A stretch of 64,000 bases of DNA from Burkholderia sp. BCC1644 (GCF_902833225.1 NZ_CADFEI010000012.1:62001-126000); one strand, 5' to 3'. Counted from the first letter of the stretch, positions 19,501 to 30,716 are shown. Notes: generated from the sequence alone by a model not told the origin. Program-made: numbers and translations.

Positions 19501-20400
19501 TTACTGCTTCGTGAAGCGGATCACCGCCGTGTCGACACCTGCATCGGACAGGCGCTGACGGGCCGAGTTCATCTCCTCGAACTTCGAGAACGGGCCGACG
19601 CGCACGCGGAAATAGGTCACGCCGCTGACGTCGCGTTTCGACACCTTCGATTCGAAGCCCTGGAAGCCGAGGCGCGCGCGCTGCTGCTCGGCGTCGCCTT
19701 CGGTCTTGTAAGCGCCCACTTGCAGGAAGTAGCCGGTGTTCGCGTCGTTTGCGGTCGGCGGCTTCGCGGCTGCCGCGGCAGCCGACGACGTCGGCTTCGG
19801 CGTGTTCGCGGCCAGCTGCTGTTGCTGCTGCTTTTGCGCGGCAGCCTGCTGCGCCTGCTTCTGCGCGGCGAAGCGTGCGAGATCGTCCTCGCCGCCTTGC
19901 TGCTGTTGCTGCGCCTGTTGCGTCTTCTTCGGCGGCGGCGTGGTGTCGGCCGATTTCGGTGCGACGGCAACGCCGTTGCCCGACGACGAATTGTTCGACG
20001 CGGTCGTGTTGCTGGAGCTGCCGGTGTTGTTCGAGCCGCTCGACCCGTTGGCCGACGGCGGCACTTCGACGATCTGCGGCTCGGGCAGCAGGCCGCCCTG
20101 GGTCTGGTTCGCGGCCTGGCCGGGCGCGGTGTTCGGCGGGGCGGGCTGCGCGGCCTGCGGCACCGGCTGGCCGGGCGTCTTGCCCTGCAGCGCGCGGTTC
20201 GGGTCGAACTGCTGCGGCTGGCTCGCGCCGTTGTCGGCCGGCGGCGGCGCGACCTTCGACACGAACGGCGACGGCGAGCGCGTGATGTAGAGCGCCACCA
20301 CCACGGCGATCGCGAGGCCGACAATCAGGCCCAGCACGATTCCAAGAAATGTCCCTCCGGCTTGTTTCGATTGCTTCGAAGTTCGGCGTGGTTGTGCCAT
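19501..20400 (-). CDS. SPOR-domain cell-division protein, FtsN-like
   Basis: A 299-residue bitopic inner-membrane protein: basic N-terminus (MAQPRRTSKQSKQ), one membrane helix at about residues 17-40, then a long low-complexity periplasmic linker rich in Q, N, S, P and A with several glutamine runs, then a C-terminal SPOR domain (YFLQVGAYKTEGDAEQ..RVRVGPF) that binds denuded peptidoglycan at the septum. Topology matches FtsN. Start at 20400 is favoured because the basic segment directly precedes the helix and AGGTAA lies upstream; a 25-residue in-frame extension lacks support. It lies between argS and dsbA. Confidence 0.88.
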   Translation of the reverse strand: MAQPRRTSKQSKQAGGTFLGIVLGLIVGLAIAVVVALYITRSPSPFVSKVAPPPADNGASQPQQFDPNRALQGKTPGQPVPQAAQPAPPNTAPGQAANQTQGGLLPEPQIVEVPPSANGSSGSNNTGSSSNTTASNNSSSGNGVAVAPKSADTTPPPKKTQQAQQQQQGGEDDLARFAAQKQAQQAAAQKQQQQQLAANTPKPTSSAAAAAAKPPTANDANTGYFLQVGAYKTEGDAEQQRARLGFQGFESKVSKRDVSGVTYFRVRVGPFSKFEEMNSARQRLSDAGVDTAVIRFTKQ

Positions 20401-20504
20401 TGCTTGAGTTACCTGCAAAAAGAATCGTGAAAGGGCCGCGGCGGGCGCTCCTGTGGCGGGCGCTGCCGCGGCCATTCGCTGCCCGGATCGGGCTGCTTAC
20501 ATCC

Positions 20505-22286
20505 TTACATCTTGGCGGGCGCGGACACGCCGAGCACCGCCAGGCCGTTCTCGAGCACCTGCCGGGTCGCGGCGAGGAGCGCGGCGCGCGCATTGCGCGG
20601 CGCTTCGTCGTCGACCAGCACGCGCTCCGCATTGTAGAACGAGTGGAATTCGCCAGCGAGGTCGCGCAGGTAGAACGCGACCGCGTGCGGCGCCAGCTCG
20701 TTCGCTGCGTGCGTGAGCATGTCCGGATACTCGGCCAGCTTCTGCATCAGCGACGTCGCTTGCGCGCTCGTCAGCTGCGACAGGTCGGCGCCCGGCAGCT
20801 GCGCGACGTCGACGTTGTAGCGCGACTTCAGTTCGTTGAGCACCGAGCAGATCCGCGCATGCGCGTACTGGACGTAATAGACCGGGTTTTCGTCGTTCTG
20901 TTTCAGCGCGAGGTCGATGTCGAACACGAACTCGGTATCGGCCTTGCGCGAGATCAGGAAGAAGCGCACCGCGTCACGGCCGCGCGTGATGGTCGCCTCG
21001 TCGATCAGGTCGGGCGCCGCTTCCTGGCCCGACGCCGCGCCGCCCGACCATTCGATCAGGTCGCGCACCGTCACGTAGCTGCCCGCGCGCTTCGAGATCT
21101 TCACTTCCTGGCCGTCGCGCATCACGGTGACCATCTTGTGCAGCACGTAGTCGGGGTAGCCCTTCGGGATCCCGATGTGCAGGCCCTGCAGGCCGGCGCG
21201 CACGCGCGCGATCGTGCCGTGGTGGTCCGAGCCCTGGATGTTGATCACCTTCGTGAAGCCGCGCTCCCACTTCGTCACGTGGTATGCGACGTCCGGCACG
21301 AAGTACGTGTACGTGCCGTCCGACTTGCGCATCACGCGATCCTTGTCGTCGCCTTCGTCGGTCGTGCGCAGCCACAGCGCGCCGTCCTGCTCGTAGGTCA
21401 TGCCGGCCTTGACCAGCGCGTCGACCGTCTTTTCGACGCGGCCTTCGCTGTACAGCGACGACTCGAGGTAGTACTGGTCGAACTTCACGCCGAACGCCTG
21501 CAGGTCCATGTCCTGCTCGCGACGCAGGTAGGTGACCGCGAACTTGCGGATCGCGTCGAGATCCTCGACGTCGCCCGTGCCCTTGACCGGCTCGCCGTCC
21601 GACGCGGCGACCGTTTCGCCGGCCAGGAAGTCACGTGCGATGTCGGCGATGTATTCGCCGTTGTACGCGGCTTCCGGCCAGCCCGCGTCGCCCGGCTTCA
21701 GGCCGCGTGCGCGCGCCTGAGTCGAGATCGCGAGGTTGCCGATCTGCACGCCCGCGTCGTTGTAGTAGAACTCGCGATGCACCGCGTAGCCCTGGCTCGC
21801 GATCACGTTCGCGAGCACGTCGCCGAGCGCGGCCTGGCGGCCGTGGCCGACGTGCAGCGGGCCGGTCGGGTTCGCCGACACGAATTCGAGCAGCACCTGC
21901 TTGCCTTTCTCGTGATCCGACATGCCGAACGCGCGGCCCCGGTCGAACACGGCGGCGATCACCGCCTGCTTCGCGGCGGCCGACAGGCGCAGGTTGATGA
22001 AGCCGGGGCCGGCAATCTCGGCGGCTTCGACGAGGCCTTGCGCGCCCGGCTGTGCGGTGAGCGCCGCGACGATCTGCTCGGCGAGCTGGCGCGGGTTCGT
22101 GCCGAGCGGCTTGGCGAGCTGCATCGCGACGTTGCACGCGACGTCGCCGTGCGCGGCGACTTTCGGGCGCTCCAGCGTGATGGTCGGGGCGACGGACGCC
22201 GCGTCGGCGCCTTTCAGCGCGTGTGCGACCTGCTTGACGCTATCCGCGAGCAGGGCTTCGAGGGTCTGTTTGTGTGCTGGCAGCAT
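20505..22286 (-). CDS. argS: Arginyl-tRNA synthetase
   Basis: A class I aminoacyl-tRNA synthetase of 593 residues charging tRNA-Arg. The HIGH-like motif is HVGHGR (about residue 143) in NPTGPLHVGHGRQA; KMVTVMRDGQEVKISKR includes the KMSKS counterpart; the N-terminal additional domain and the C-terminal DALR anticodon domain (QYAHARICSVL) are present. It begins the minus-strand run with the SPOR protein and dsbA and is divergent from a DUF1840 gene. Confidence 0.98.
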   Translation of the reverse strand: MLPAHKQTLEALLADSVKQVAHALKGADAASVAPTITLERPKVAAHGDVACNVAMQLAKPLGTNPRQLAEQIVAALTAQPGAQGLVEAAEIAGPGFINLRLSAAAKQAVIAAVFDRGRAFGMSDHEKGKQVLLEFVSANPTGPLHVGHGRQAALGDVLANVIASQGYAVHREFYYNDAGVQIGNLAISTQARARGLKPGDAGWPEAAYNGEYIADIARDFLAGETVAASDGEPVKGTGDVEDLDAIRKFAVTYLRREQDMDLQAFGVKFDQYYLESSLYSEGRVEKTVDALVKAGMTYEQDGALWLRTTDEGDDKDRVMRKSDGTYTYFVPDVAYHVTKWERGFTKVINIQGSDHHGTIARVRAGLQGLHIGIPKGYPDYVLHKMVTVMRDGQEVKISKRAGSYVTVRDLIEWSGGAASGQEAAPDLIDEATITRGRDAVRFFLISRKADTEFVFDIDLALKQNDENPVYYVQYAHARICSVLNELKSRYNVDVAQLPGADLSQLTSAQATSLMQKLAEYPDMLTHAANELAPHAVAFYLRDLAGEFHSFYNAERVLVDDEAPRNARAALLAATRQVLENGLAVLGVSAPAKM

Positions 22287-22486
22287 GCTGGTAGAAGGCT
22301 TCGTTGGTGGCGGCCGGAAACGCCGGCCCGCCGGCGCGCTTTTTAAGCGCGCGTTTCAGGGATCGCAGAATTTTAACAGGTGCTAATATGCCGCTCAGGC
22401 GGCCCGCGTCCGCGAGGCCGGACGCCGGTCTGCCGGCGTTCCCCAACCGCGCCGCGCAGGCACAACAAGATGAAAAGGGAATTGTC

Positions 22487-22810
22487 ATGATTACGTTCAA
22501 GAGCAAGGCGGCACAAGATCTCGACGTGCTGAAGGATTTCGCCGTGTATGTGCTGGGTCTCGTCGGCAAGCAGCTGGGCGAGCGCGGTGTGATCACGCAC
22601 GACGAGCTGGACCACGCAATCGCCAAGCTGGAAGGCGCCGTTGCGCAGGCGAAGCAGGAACGCGCCGAGCATGCCGGCCACTTCCACGAGGACGAAACCG
22701 ACCACGCACATCACGAAGTGCCGCCGAGCCTGGCACAGCGCGTCGCACCGTTCCTCACGATGCTGCGCGAAGCGAAGGCCGGCGAGGCCGACGTGCACTG
22801 GGGCTTCTGA
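22487..22810 (+). CDS. DUF1840 family protein
   Basis: A 107-residue protein of the betaproteobacterial DUF1840 family, recognised from MITFKSKAAQDLDVLKDFA at the N-terminus. Mostly helical and charged, with a histidine- and acid-rich middle (HFHEDETDHAHHE, about residues 65-77) that could bind metal, and a C-terminal VHWGF. No signal peptide or membrane helix. Function unknown in the family. Start at 22487 follows AAAAGGGA; longer in-frame readings have no site and run into the argS upstream region. A strong terminator follows. Confidence 0.9.
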   Translation: MITFKSKAAQDLDVLKDFAVYVLGLVGKQLGERGVITHDELDHAIAKLEGAVAQAKQERAEHAGHFHEDETDHAHHEVPPSLAQRVAPFLTMLREAKAGEADVHWGF

Positions 22811-22850
22811 GCGTTCTTGCCCGGCCGTCCGAAAGGATCGAAAGGCAGAA

Positions 22851-22880
22851 AAAAGCCCGCTTCCAAGCGGGCTTTTTCTT
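22851..22880 (+). terminator. Rho-independent terminator after the DUF1840 gene
   Basis: The perfect stem AAAAGCCCGCTT/AAGCGGGCTTTT with a CC loop (22851-22876), then more T, 40 bp past the DUF1840 stop. The symmetric A and T runs would allow it to work in both directions. Confidence 0.93.
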
Positions 22881-22945
22881 TTGTCTGATCAAATGGGAGC
22901 GAGCAAGCAGGGGTTCGAAAATGGGCCGCCGGCAGGCCGCCCGCA

Positions 22946-22975
22946 TTGACCGCAAGAGGAGAATTTCCTTATAAT
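22946..22975 (+). promoter_or_regulatory. Near-consensus sigma-70 promoter
   Basis: TTGACC (22946-22951), 18-bp spacer, TATAAT (22970-22975). This is the best promoter in the window. The spacer contains the near-palindrome AGGAGAATTTCCT, a possible operator. No protein gene starts downstream on this strand before a terminator at 23089, so it drives the small-RNA-like locus. Confidence 0.8.
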
Positions 22976-22981
22976 TCAAAC

Positions 22982-23117
22982 GCAAGACTATGTGAAAGCG
23001 GGTGCGAAAACATAGCGCCGCCCGAGTGATCGGGCCCCACCTGGAGTGGGTACTCCGTCGAGAGGCGGAAAGAGAACCCCGCATGCGACGGCTGCCGAAA
23101 GGCAGCCGTTGGTTTTT
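22982..23117 (+). ncRNA. Candidate small RNA, about 135 nt, family not identified
   Basis: Promoter at 22946-22975 and intrinsic terminator at 23089-23117 bracket a segment with regular structure: stem CTATGT/ACATAG (22988-22993, 23010-23015); stem GCCCGA/TCGGGC with a GTGA tetraloop (23020-23035); stem CCCAC/GTGGG with loop CTGGA (23036-23050); an enclosing CGCC/GGCG pair (23016-23019, 23064-23067); then an unpaired GGAAAGAGAACCCC stretch. No reading frame of note. It does not look like 6S, SRP, RNase P or tmRNA to me. It converges on the 206-residue gene. Confidence 0.72.
23089..23117 (+). terminator. Rho-independent terminator of the small-RNA locus
   Basis: CGGCTGCC/GGCAGCCG closed by a GAAA tetraloop, then TTGGTTTTT. 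It ends exactly where the convergent 206-residue gene has its stop (23118), so both transcripts may share this site. Confidence 0.88.
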
Positions 23118-23738
23118 CTATGCCCGGATCTTGCGGCCTTCCAGGCTCGCGCGCAGCAGGGTGCGTAACGCCACCTTCCGCGCTTCCCGCTGGCGTCTCG
23201 TCAGGTCGCCATCCAGCATGTAGGCAGACTGCACCCGCAGAATGAGCCGGCGTTTTCTGGTTCGATCCTTCGAGACCTCGAAGAATACGGCGTACACGCG
23301 TGGCATGCCGTCCGACGACACCGCCTCCACCGTCACGAAATTGGGCTGCCGTTCGTTCGCAACGACGATCCGGCGCGTCGCCAGCCCGGCAATCACGTCG
23401 CGCAACAGTTGTCGCGACGCTCGATACCGATCAGCGCAGAGCACACGCACTTCGCGGCCGTCATCGTAGATTTCGTCGTCCGGAATGGCGTCGCGGGTAC
23501 GCGGGTCCCACGTAAAGCTGCGCGTGAAACAGTGGCAGGAGAACAGGACAAGAACCGTCACGTCGAATCCTGTTTCCAGGTCGCACGTGAAGGTCATCGG
23601 ACGCAAATGACTCAAGTCCCAGCTTTCGCCGCGATACCGCGTCGGCGGGAATGGACTGGCCCCGTCGGTTGGCGTTTCGGTGATCCGGATCTCGAAGGTC
23701 TGCATGGTGGGGCGTGTTTCGGGCTTGGGACGGGGCAT
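23118..23738 (-). CDS. Unrecognised 206-residue protein
   Basis: I do not recognise this protein. It is soluble, with no signal peptide or membrane segment. Residues 1-80 are mixed (FEIRITETPTDG, TFTCDLETGFDV); a cysteine/aromatic patch FSCHCFTRSFTWDPRTRDAIP sits near residue 68; a central VLCADRYRASRQLLRDVI follows; and the C-terminus is strongly basic (TRRQREARKVALRTLL..EGRKIRA), compatible with nucleic-acid binding. No good ribosome site precedes the ATG at 23738 or the alternative ATG at 23705. It is convergent with the small-RNA candidate and follows an AT-rich segment unlike its surroundings, so it could be accessory. Confidence 0.75.
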   Translation of the reverse strand: MPRPKPETRPTMQTFEIRITETPTDGASPFPPTRYRGESWDLSHLRPMTFTCDLETGFDVTVLVLFSCHCFTRSFTWDPRTRDAIPDDEIYDDGREVRVLCADRYRASRQLLRDVIAGLATRRIVVANERQPNFVTVEAVSSDGMPRVYAVFFEVSKDRTRKRRLILRVQSAYMLDGDLTRRQREARKVALRTLLRASLEGRKIRA

Positions 23739-23828
23739 CGATGCGCCGTCGCTCGAGAGCCCGACGCTTCTACAATGACGTTGCTGATTATTGAGATTAG
23801 GTATCCTGATTGATTGGCGTATTATGCG

Positions 23829-23880
23829 ACGCGCCTCATGGTCGAGGCGCGTTGTGGCGGGACGCGGCGCAGGCGCCGCG
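23829..23880 (-). terminator. Paired hairpins after the methionine synthase gene
   Basis: Two GC stems follow the stop at 23891 on the minus strand: CGCGGC/GCCGCG (23863-23880) and the perfect 9-bp ACGCGCCTC/GAGGCGCGT (23829-23852). Neither has a proper T run; they may act as a weak terminator. Confidence 0.4.
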
Positions 23881-23890
23881 GTTCTGTCGG

Positions 23891-26608
<2,718 letters not shown>

Positions 26609-26650
26609 GGCGGTGCGAATTCTTTTGATGAAGGACGTGGGGCGGTCGGG

Positions 26651-27718
26651 TCAGGCGTTGTCGCTGTACTGGTTCGGCCAGCGGCGCGGCTTCACGTCGG
26701 CGAGCGCCTTCGCGATTTCGGCGATGTGTTCGGGGGTCGTGCCGCAGCAGCCGCCCGCGAGGTTCACGAGCCCGGCCTGCGCGAATTCCTTCAGCAGGCC
26801 CGACGTGACGTCCGGCGTTTCGTCGAAGCCCGTGTCGCTCATCGGGTTCGGCAGGCCCGCGTTCGGGTAGCACGACACGTAGGTGTCGCACAGTTTCGCG
26901 AGCTCGGCGATGTACGGGCGCATCAGCGCCGCGCCGAGTGCGCAGTTCAGGCCGAACGTGAGCGGCTTCGCATGGCGCAGCGAATTCCAGAACGCCTCGA
27001 CCGTCTGGCCCGACAGGATCCGGCCCGATGCGTCGGTGACGGTGCCCGAGATCATGATCGGCAGGCGCTCGCCGGTGTCCTCGAACAGCTCGTCGAGCGC
27101 GAACAGCGCGGCTTTCGCGTTCAGCGTGTCGAAGATCGTCTCGACGAGGAACAGGTCGACGCCGCCGTCGAGCAGCGCCTTCGCCTGCTGGTAGTACGAC
27201 GTGCGCAGCTCGTCGAACGTGACGTTGCGGGCGCCCGGATCGTTGACGTCCGGCGAGATGCTGGCCGTCTTCGGCGTCGGCCCGATCGCGCCCGCGACGA
27301 AGCGCGGCTTGTCCGGCGTCGCGTATTTCGCGGCCGATTCGCGCGCGAGCTTCGCCGATTCGACGTTCATCTCGACGACGAGATCTTCCATCCCGTAGTC
27401 GGCCTGCGCGACGGTCGTCGCGCCGAACGTGTTGGTCTCGACGATGTCGGCGCCGGCCGCGAAGTACTGGTCGTGGATCTCGCGGATGATCTGCGGCTGC
27501 GTGATCGACAGCAGTTCGTTGTTGCCCTTGATGTCGCGCGGGAAATCCTTGAAGCGCTCGCCGCGATACGCGGCTTCGTCGAGCTTGTAGCGCTGGATCA
27601 TCGTGCCCATCGCGCCGTCGAGGATCAGGATGCGCGATTTCAGCAGCGCGGGCAGGGCGGCGCCGCGCGTGTAGGGCGCGTCGAGCGGGGCGGAAGCGGC
27701 GAGAGGAGTCGCAGACAT
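26651..27718 (-). CDS. Methionine synthase N-terminal part (homocysteine S-methyltransferase domain)
   Basis: A 355-residue homocysteine-binding TIM barrel equal to the first module of MetH. Seen: ILDGAMGTMIQ near residue 31, ETNTFGAT, and the zinc ligands Cys in LNCALGA (about residue 245) and the pair in GGCCGTTPEHI near residue 325. It ends in a TGA; the reading frame then stays open through 14 codons to the ATG of the following gene, so the two products are halves of one enzyme with a stop between them. The arrangement as two annotated genes occurs in other Burkholderia as I recall, so it is probably fixed rather than a fresh mutation. Confidence 0.93.
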   Translation of the reverse strand: MSATPLAASAPLDAPYTRGAALPALLKSRILILDGAMGTMIQRYKLDEAAYRGERFKDFPRDIKGNNELLSITQPQIIREIHDQYFAAGADIVETNTFGATTVAQADYGMEDLVVEMNVESAKLARESAAKYATPDKPRFVAGAIGPTPKTASISPDVNDPGARNVTFDELRTSYYQQAKALLDGGVDLFLVETIFDTLNAKAALFALDELFEDTGERLPIMISGTVTDASGRILSGQTVEAFWNSLRHAKPLTFGLNCALGAALMRPYIAELAKLCDTYVSCYPNAGLPNPMSDTGFDETPDVTSGLLKEFAQAGLVNLAGGCCGTTPEHIAEIAKALADVKPRRWPNQYSDNA

Positions 27719-27751
27719 GGGCGAAAGACCGGCGAAGACGGGAAAACTGCC

Positions 27752-27757
27752 ATTGTA
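27752..27757 (-). promoter_or_regulatory. Probable -10 element of the metH operon
   Basis: TACAAT on the minus strand, 34 bp before the ATG at 27718, with a poor -35 (GGGCGG at 17 bp). If used, the leader is under 30 nt, too short for a cobalamin or SAH riboswitch. Confidence 0.4.
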
Positions 27758-27813
27758 GCCGGTGCGCCTGGGTGCCGCCCGGCCTTGTGCGGCGGTGGCC
27801 TGCCCGCCAAATG

Positions 27814-27842
27814 AAAACCCCCGCCGGCGGACCGGACGGGGG
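27814..27842 (-). terminator. Terminator of the DUF3567 gene
   Basis: CCCCCG..CCGG pairs with CCGG(A)CGGGGG (27818-27842, one bulged base) and is followed on the minus strand by TTTTCAT. It lies 78 bp past the DUF3567 stop. Confidence 0.75.
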
Positions 27843-27919
27843 TGTGATCGGAGTGCTCGCGGCGCCGCGTCGGTGCGCGGCGAATGGCCCGGCCGCACGA
27901 CGCGCCGGGCAGCGGGTCG

Positions 27920-28177
27920 TCAGTGCAGCACGACGGGCATCATCATCAGGCTGTCGAATTGTCCGAGGAATTCGTCGACTTCGTCGAGCGACGGCTCATC
28001 CTCGATCAGCTGTTTCACGTGCGCGCGGAATCGTTCGGCAAGTTCGCCGTCGATGAAGATCTCGCGCTGCGCGTTCTTGTCGACGATTTCGTATCCGCCG
28101 GCATTCATCAGGTGATGACCGGCCTGCGGCGCAAATTCGACGACGCAGTAGTTGGGGCTGTTGTAGATCATTTGCAT
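27920..28177 (-). CDS. DUF3567 family protein
   Basis: An 85-residue protein of DUF3567, a family I know from Burkholderiales. It begins MQMIYNSPNYCVVEF and contains AGGYEIVDKNAQREIFIDG and a helical acidic C-terminal half (EDEPSLDEVDEFLGQFD), ending MMPVVLH. Soluble; function unknown. GAGGAG lies 7 bp before the ATG. It is monocistronic: a terminator follows and a 254-bp gap precedes it. Confidence 0.9.
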   Translation of the reverse strand: MQMIYNSPNYCVVEFAPQAGHHLMNAGGYEIVDKNAQREIFIDGELAERFRAHVKQLIEDEPSLDEVDEFLGQFDSLMMMPVVLH

Positions 28178-28431
28178 GGCGGCACTCCTCTTCGCAGTGG
28201 CATCTGGCCTTGTTGTCCCCTAGGTGGGGCGAGCCTTGCCGGTTTCAAGGGGCTTGCGCTGCACACCCCGTTCCCGTTTGCGTGGGGTGTATCGGTTAGA
28301 AGCCGATGTCTATGAAACGTTTCTCATTGTCTGCCGGTGGACGGAAATAGTTGTTAAAGAGTGTCATCGGCCATTTCAAGGAAATCTGTAGTCGGTCGAA
28401 ATTGCCGAATCGTGCGCGTTCACGCGCGCGT

Positions 28432-29724
28432 TCACTGTGTGACAGTCGAAGATGCCGGCGGTGCAGCCGGTTGTGCAGCCGGTTGTGCGGGCGGTTGCGC
28501 GGTGGCCGGCGGTGCGGGTTGTGCCGGTTCCGCGGCCGGTGCGACCGACGCATCGGGCGCCGGTGCGCCGGCGGGCGCGTTCGCTGCGCCGCCTGCAGGC
28601 GCGACGTCGGCGGGCACGTTCGGCGCCGCCAGGCGGCCATGCCACACCAGTTCGATCTGCGCGCCGCTCGGCTCGGTCTGCATGAGTCGCGCGGGCAGCC
28701 AGCCGAGCGAGGGCGCGAGCCACATGTCGATGCGGCGCGTGTCGCCGTCGCGGCGCGGCAGGCGCATGAAGTGCCGCGCGTCGATGATGCCGGCCTGCGT
28801 CTGCACCTGCTCGTCGCCGATCACGGCGATCGGCCAGGTCTCGCCGCTGTTGTTGTCGATCACGAAGAACTGCTGCGTGACGCCCGGCTTGTACGCGGAC
28901 GGATTGCCGCGCACGAGGCCCGACAGCTGCATCAGCATGCTGAAGCGATCCTGCACGCCGTCGGGCAGCGGCGCGTTGTTCGGCGTGCGCGTGAACACGA
29001 CCTGCCGGATCTCGCGGTTGAAGATCGCGATGTCTTCCGGCCGCTTGCCGCGCTTCTCGACGTAACGGTCGGGCGCGATGCCGAACGCGTCGATGCGGCC
29101 TTCGCTGCGATAGGTGAACGGGCCGACGAACGGCACGGGCATCGACACCGACAGGTCGTACGTATGCCCGTCCGTGCGCCAGCGGATCGTGCCGATCGTG
29201 TTCTGCATGCCGTTGTAGAACGTGTCGTACTGCAGGTCGCCTGACGGCGGCGCGGCGAACTTCACGCCGCTCGTCGCGGGGCCGGGCGTGGCGGCGCTGC
29301 CGGCGCCGGCGGCCGACGCGGCGTGCGCACCCGATGCGCCGGATGCGCCCGATACGCCGCTCGCGGCGGACGCCGCAGCCGGCGGTTCGCCGTGCTCGGC
29401 CGTCTGCGTCGACGTGAGGACCGGCTCGGGCGACGGCTCGGGCTTCGGCGCGGCGGCCCTGGGTGCGGCCGGCGCAGGCGCGGCCGGATGCTCGACCGGC
29501 CTGGGAGCAGGCGGCGCGGGCTGGCGCTCGATCGGTTGCGCTTTCAGCAGTTCGATCTGGACGGGGATCTCGGCCGGCGGCGGCGTGAACGCATCGCGGT
29601 TGCGCATCAGCCAGAACGCAGCGAGCGCGTGCAGCACCAGCACGACGACGAGCGCGACGGCCACGCGCAGCCAGCGGCGGGGCAGGGCGTGACTCGGGCG
29701 GATGTCGGCAGGCGGCATGGGCAT
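28432..29724 (-). CDS. DUF3108 domain protein, membrane-anchored
   Basis: A 430-residue protein: one N-terminal membrane helix at about residues 15-40 (LRVAVALVVVLVLHALAAFWL), a Pro/Ala/Glu-rich periplasmic spacer like that of TonB (about 45-165), then a folded DUF3108 domain (about 170-365; LQYDTFYNGMQNTIGTIRWR) and an Ala/Pro tail with repeated AQPA units. The TonB-like start plus a beta-rich domain suggests a role spanning the periplasm, but no function is established. The start is uncertain: ATG at 29724 or 29718, or GTG at 29763; none has a strong ribosome site. Confidence 0.85.
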   Translation of the reverse strand: MPMPPADIRPSHALPRRWLRVAVALVVVLVLHALAAFWLMRNRDAFTPPPAEIPVQIELLKAQPIERQPAPPAPRPVEHPAAPAPAAPRAAAPKPEPSPEPVLTSTQTAEHGEPPAAASAASGVSGASGASGAHAASAAGAGSAATPGPATSGVKFAAPPSGDLQYDTFYNGMQNTIGTIRWRTDGHTYDLSVSMPVPFVGPFTYRSEGRIDAFGIAPDRYVEKRGKRPEDIAIFNREIRQVVFTRTPNNAPLPDGVQDRFSMLMQLSGLVRGNPSAYKPGVTQQFFVIDNNSGETWPIAVIGDEQVQTQAGIIDARHFMRLPRRDGDTRRIDMWLAPSLGWLPARLMQTEPSGAQIELVWHGRLAAPNVPADVAPAGGAANAPAGAPAPDASVAPAAEPAQPAPPATAQPPAQPAAQPAAPPASSTVTQ

Positions 29725-29849
29725 CGGAACAGGATCGGGGCGGTCGCGTGACGTCGGGCGCACGGCGCGCCACAGGAATCGGACCGCCGGATGCGCCGCG
29801 CGTTCGCGCGGCGTGACGTGGGGCGAATCGGTGGGGCGAATCCGGTGCG

Positions 29850-30716
29850 TCAGGCGTCGCGTGCGTCGGGACTATAGCCGAGTTCGTAAGACAGTTTTTG
29901 CGCGCATGCGCGCAGCGCGGTGTCGATCTCTCCGCCCCACGCGATGTCGAACGAGCCTTCCTGGCCGAGCGCGACGATCGCGAGCGCGAGTTCGCCGACC
30001 GCGTCGAACACGGGCATGCAGAACGCGTGGATCGTCGGCAGCAGCATCCCTTCGACGCGCGCGGCCTCGTGCTTGCGCACGTCGGCAAGCACCGCGTCGA
30101 CCTCGTCGAGCGTGCGCGGGCCGCCGTGGTGCGGCGAGCGGCGCGTGTCGGCGAGTTCGCGCTCGAGCATCGCGGCGGTCTTGCTGCGCGGCAGGTACGC
30201 GGCGAACAGCAGGCCGGTTGCCGAGCCGAGCAGCGGCATCACGTCGCCGAGCTTCAGCGACGCCTTCGCCGGGTGGCTCGATTCCATCCAGTGCACGATC
30301 GTCGGCCCCTGGTTGCCCCACACCGCGATGCCGACCGTCTGGTCGAGGCGGTCGCGGAATTCGGTCAGCGCGATCCGCGCGAGCTTCACGCCGTCGACGC
30401 GTGCGAGCCGCGCGAGCCCCATCTGCAAGGCGAAGCCGCCGAGCTCGTAGCGCCCGGAGACGGGGTCTTGCGACACGACGCCGAGCCGCGAGAAGCTGAC
30501 GAGGTAGCGGTGCGCCTTCGCGGGACTCATGCCCGCGCGCTGCGCGAGATCGCGCAGCATCATCGCGCGCGGCTCGCTCGTCAGCACGTCGAGCAGGCGG
30601 AAGCCGACCTCGATCGACTGGATGCCGGAACGGACCTTCTCGCCGTTTTCGCCGGAGGCGGCGTCGTCGGTGTCGGAGTCGGCGAGATCGTCGTCGGGAA
30701 GCGGGTTGGCGGGCAT
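29850..30716 (-). CDS. IclR family transcriptional regulator
   Basis: A 288-residue regulator. After an acidic, disordered N-terminus (about 28 residues, DDDLADSDTDD) comes the IclR winged helix (QSIEVGFRLLDVL..RDLAQRAGMSPAKAHRYLVSF) and the effector-binding domain with GSATGLLFAAYLP and FCMPVFDAVGEL. It is divergent from the FAA hydrolase gene, so it probably regulates that gene and perhaps the following enoyl-CoA hydratase. Effector unknown. Confidence 0.93.
   Translation of the reverse strand: MPANPLPDDDLADSDTDDAASGENGEKVRSGIQSIEVGFRLLDVLTSEPRAMMLRDLAQRAGMSPAKAHRYLVSFSRLGVVSQDPVSGRYELGGFALQMGLARLARVDGVKLARIALTEFRDRLDQTVGIAVWGNQGPTIVHWMESSHPAKASLKLGDVMPLLGSATGLLFAAYLPRSKTAAMLERELADTRRSPHHGGPRTLDEVDAVLADVRKHEAARVEGMLLPTIHAFCMPVFDAVGELALAIVALGQEGSFDIAWGGEIDTALRACAQKLSYELGYSPDARDA

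Noticed and set aside
22982..23117. 6S RNA, SRP RNA, RNase P RNA or tmRNA
   Set aside because: No long single hairpin with a central bubble, no SRP GGAAGGAAGCAGC-like loop, no RNase P core and no tRNA-like ends.
26609..26653. metH as a recent frameshift or nonsense pseudogene
   Set aside because: Frame and domain integrity are kept on both sides, the second part has its own ATG at a domain border, and two-gene metH is familiar in this genus. I list it as a finding about the TGA, not as a pseudogene.
27719..27817. Cobalamin or SAH riboswitch upstream of metH
   Set aside because: The likely -10 is 34 bp from the ATG and the region has no B12-box or SAH core; there is no room for an aptamer.
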